The notes under the pieces are model-generated. The model was not told where the DNA came from, did not search any database, and worked only from the letters and a program-made list of their open reading frames with translations. Shown here piece by piece: positions 62,671-64,000 of a DNA stretch of 64,000 nt. How positions within the stretch are numbered: the first letter of the stretch is position 1; each line of letters starts with the position of its first letter. The translations under genes and the position numbers were made by a program. Location of the stretch: NCBI GenBank assembly GCA_021647785.1, contig JAKIUC010000002.1:62001-126000 (forward strand), read 5' to 3'. Source of the stretch: Melioribacteraceae bacterium (GTDB lineage: Bacteria; Bacteroidota; Ignavibacteria; Ignavibacteriales; Melioribacteraceae).

Positions 62671-64000
62671 TTACTTTAATTTATTTATAAGATAGATAAG
62701 AAGTGAATCAATGCTAACCCGTTCTTGTTCCATTGTATCTCGTTCTCTAACAGTAACGGTTTTATCTTCAAGAGTTTGGTTATCAACAGTTATGCAATAT
62801 GGAGTTCCATTTTCGTCTTGGCGTCTGTACCTTCTTCCAATTGCACCTTTGGAATCGTAAAAAACTCTAAGATGCGAACTTAGATCTGCTTCAATTTCTT
62901 TTGCAATCTCAGGCATGCCATCTTTATTTACCAATGGAAATATTGCAGCTTTTATTGGAGCTAATTTTGGATGAAATTTAAGAACTACACGTTGCTCTCC
63001 GTTCACTTCCTCTTCATGATAAGCATTTACTAAAAATGCCATAAAGGAACGACTTGCACCAGCAGAGGTTTCAATAATGTATGGAATGTATTTCTCTTTT
63101 AATTCATCATCAAAATATTGTTGAGATTTTCCCGAGAACTCTTGATGACGACTCAAATCAAAATCTGTCCTGTTATGAATTCCTTCAATCTCTCCCCATC
63201 CAAAAGAAAACTTGTACTCAATATCGGTAGCATCTTTTGCATAGTGTGCTAACTTATCAGCAGGATGGTCATGGAATCGTAAATTCTCTAAATCCATTCC
63301 AAGATTTGCATACCAATTTATTCGTTGTTCCTTCCAAGCATCGTAATGCTCCTTATCTGTACTGGGGTTCACAAAATATTGCATCTCCATTTGTTCAAAC
63401 TCTCTGGTTCGAAACAAGAAATTTTTTGTGTTTATTTCATTTCTAAATGCTTTCCCAATCTGTGCAATTCCAAACGGAAGTTTTTGGCGACTTGAGTTTT
63501 GAACATTTTGGAAGTTTACAAAAATTCCCTGTGCAGTTTCCGGACGTAGGAATACTACATTATCATCACTCTCTACCGGACCAATAAATGTTTTGAACAT
63601 CAAATTAAAATTACGCGGTTCAGTAAATTCCCCTTTAGTTCCACATTTAGAACAGTTTGTTTCGCTAAGTATATCAACGGATAGCTCTTTGCTCTCAAGA
63701 ATTGCTTCAAATCGTTCATCCAACTCTTTATGTATTTTATAGATTTCTTCCAAAGCATCTTTTTTCTCGGCTGAAAGTTTCTCCTCAAAAATAGCAATTA
63801 TTTTCTTCTTCTTTTTCTCTGCAATCGAGTCTCCGAGTGTGTCAACTCTATATCTTGTTTTACATTGTTTGCAATCAATCATCGGGTCAGAAAAATTCTC
63901 AACATGTCCAGAGGCTTCCCAAACTTTAGGATGCATCAATATAGATGCGTCCAGTCCTTCCACATCATTGCGGTAGGTCATTGATTTCCACCACTCCTCC
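62671..64000 (-). CDS. glyQS: Glycyl-tRNA synthetase (alpha2 type), N-terminus cut off
   Basis: The frame runs past the window edge: EEWWKS precedes MTYRNDVEGLDASIL, so the internal ATG at 63981 is not the start. 443 residues are visible, about the C-terminal 85-90% of a typical 480-500-residue enzyme. Motifs: FLRPETAQGIFVNFQ, FGIAQIGKAFRNEI (motif 2), LRFHDHPADKLAHYAKDATD and ISAGASRSFMAFL-like ETSAGASRSFMAFLVNAY (motif 3). It charges tRNA-Gly in the cytoplasm as a homodimer, the form found in Bacteroidota rather than the alpha2beta2 enzyme. Confidence 0.95.
   Translation of the reverse strand, partial: EEWWKSMTYRNDVEGLDASILMHPKVWEASGHVENFSDPMIDCKQCKTRYRVDTLGDSIAEKKKKKIIAIFEEKLSAEKKDALEEIYKIHKELDERFEAILESKELSVDILSETNCSKCGTKGEFTEPRNFNLMFKTFIGPVESDDNVVFLRPETAQGIFVNFQNVQNSSRQKLPFGIAQIGKAFRNEINTKNFLFRTREFEQMEMQYFVNPSTDKEHYDAWKEQRINWYANLGMDLENLRFHDHPADKLAHYAKDATDIEYKFSFGWGEIEGIHNRTDFDLSRHQEFSGKSQQYFDDELKEKYIPYIIETSAGASRSFMAFLVNAYHEEEVNGEQRVVLKFHPKLAPIKAAIFPLVNKDGMPEIAKEIEADLSSHLRVFYDSKGAIGRRYRRQDENGTPYCITVDNQTLEDKTVTVRERDTMEQERVSIDSLLIYLINKLK

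Noticed and set aside
1-64000. CRISPR array, prophage or complete insertion sequence
   Set aside because: No regularly spaced repeats, no cas or phage structural genes, and no intact transposase were seen on either strand.

Overview
The window is AT-rich and gene-dense. It most resembles a bacterium of the Ignavibacteriota/Chlorobiota side of the Bacteroidota supergroup. Reasons: a TonB-dependent receptor with a CarboxypepD_reg-like N-terminus, DUF4783 and LPP20-type envelope proteins, a 29-residue bS22/mS38-like protein, an alpha2-type GlyRS and Bacteroidota-type promoters (TTG-N20-TAnnTTTG). Unlike most Bacteroidia, many genes have clear Shine-Dalgarno sequences. The species cannot be named from this sequence.

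Layout. 1-10.1 kb (+): tail of a secreted protein, then DUF4783 protein, a giant NtrY-like histidine kinase, a one-chain RecB/AddA-like helicase-nuclease and oligopeptidase F. 10.7-11.9 kb (+): HU, a TPR protein, the bS22-like protein and tRNA-Thr(CGT). 11.9-16.8 kb (-): a RelE-type toxin-antitoxin pair and a probable copper-acquisition locus, made of a TonB receptor with an OprC-type CxxxM/HxM site, a YtkA-like lipoprotein and a Cys-rich protein. 16.8-32.0 kb (-): a complete reductive pyrimidine catabolic route: NCS1 transporter, dihydropyrimidinase, PreA, PreT, aminotransferase, beta-ureidopropionase and MmsA. It is interrupted by apparent passengers (S23-type four-helix-bundle gene, RhuM gene, DUF4143 ATPase) and by two housekeeping-like genes (epimerase, CNNM protein).

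32.2-39.1 kb (+): sulfate assimilation (DUF2061, cysH, cysD, cysN, sulfite reductase, fused siroheme synthase) under a two-stage leader. A 26-residue peptide ending in a cluster of five Cys codons is followed by an attenuator-like terminator, then by a SAM-I riboswitch with its own terminator. This leader is the most interesting object in the window.

39.1-42.8 kb: a low-density accessory patch with a second toxin-antitoxin pair, a reverse-transcriptase gene that has lost its catalytic palm, attC-like TAACGGC hairpins, a dispersed ACCTAAATTG repeat and a lipoprotein. 42.8-58.8 kb (+): a compact division and cell-wall cluster, mraZ-rsmH-ftsL-ftsI-murE-murF-mraY-murD-ftsW-murG-murC-ftsQ-ftsA-ftsZ, without murB or ddl. 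59-64 kb: a GNAT acetyltransferase, an LPP20-type lipoprotein, an unknown membrane protein, gmhA and the start-truncated end of glyQS.

All family calls come from reading motifs by eye; no database search was run.
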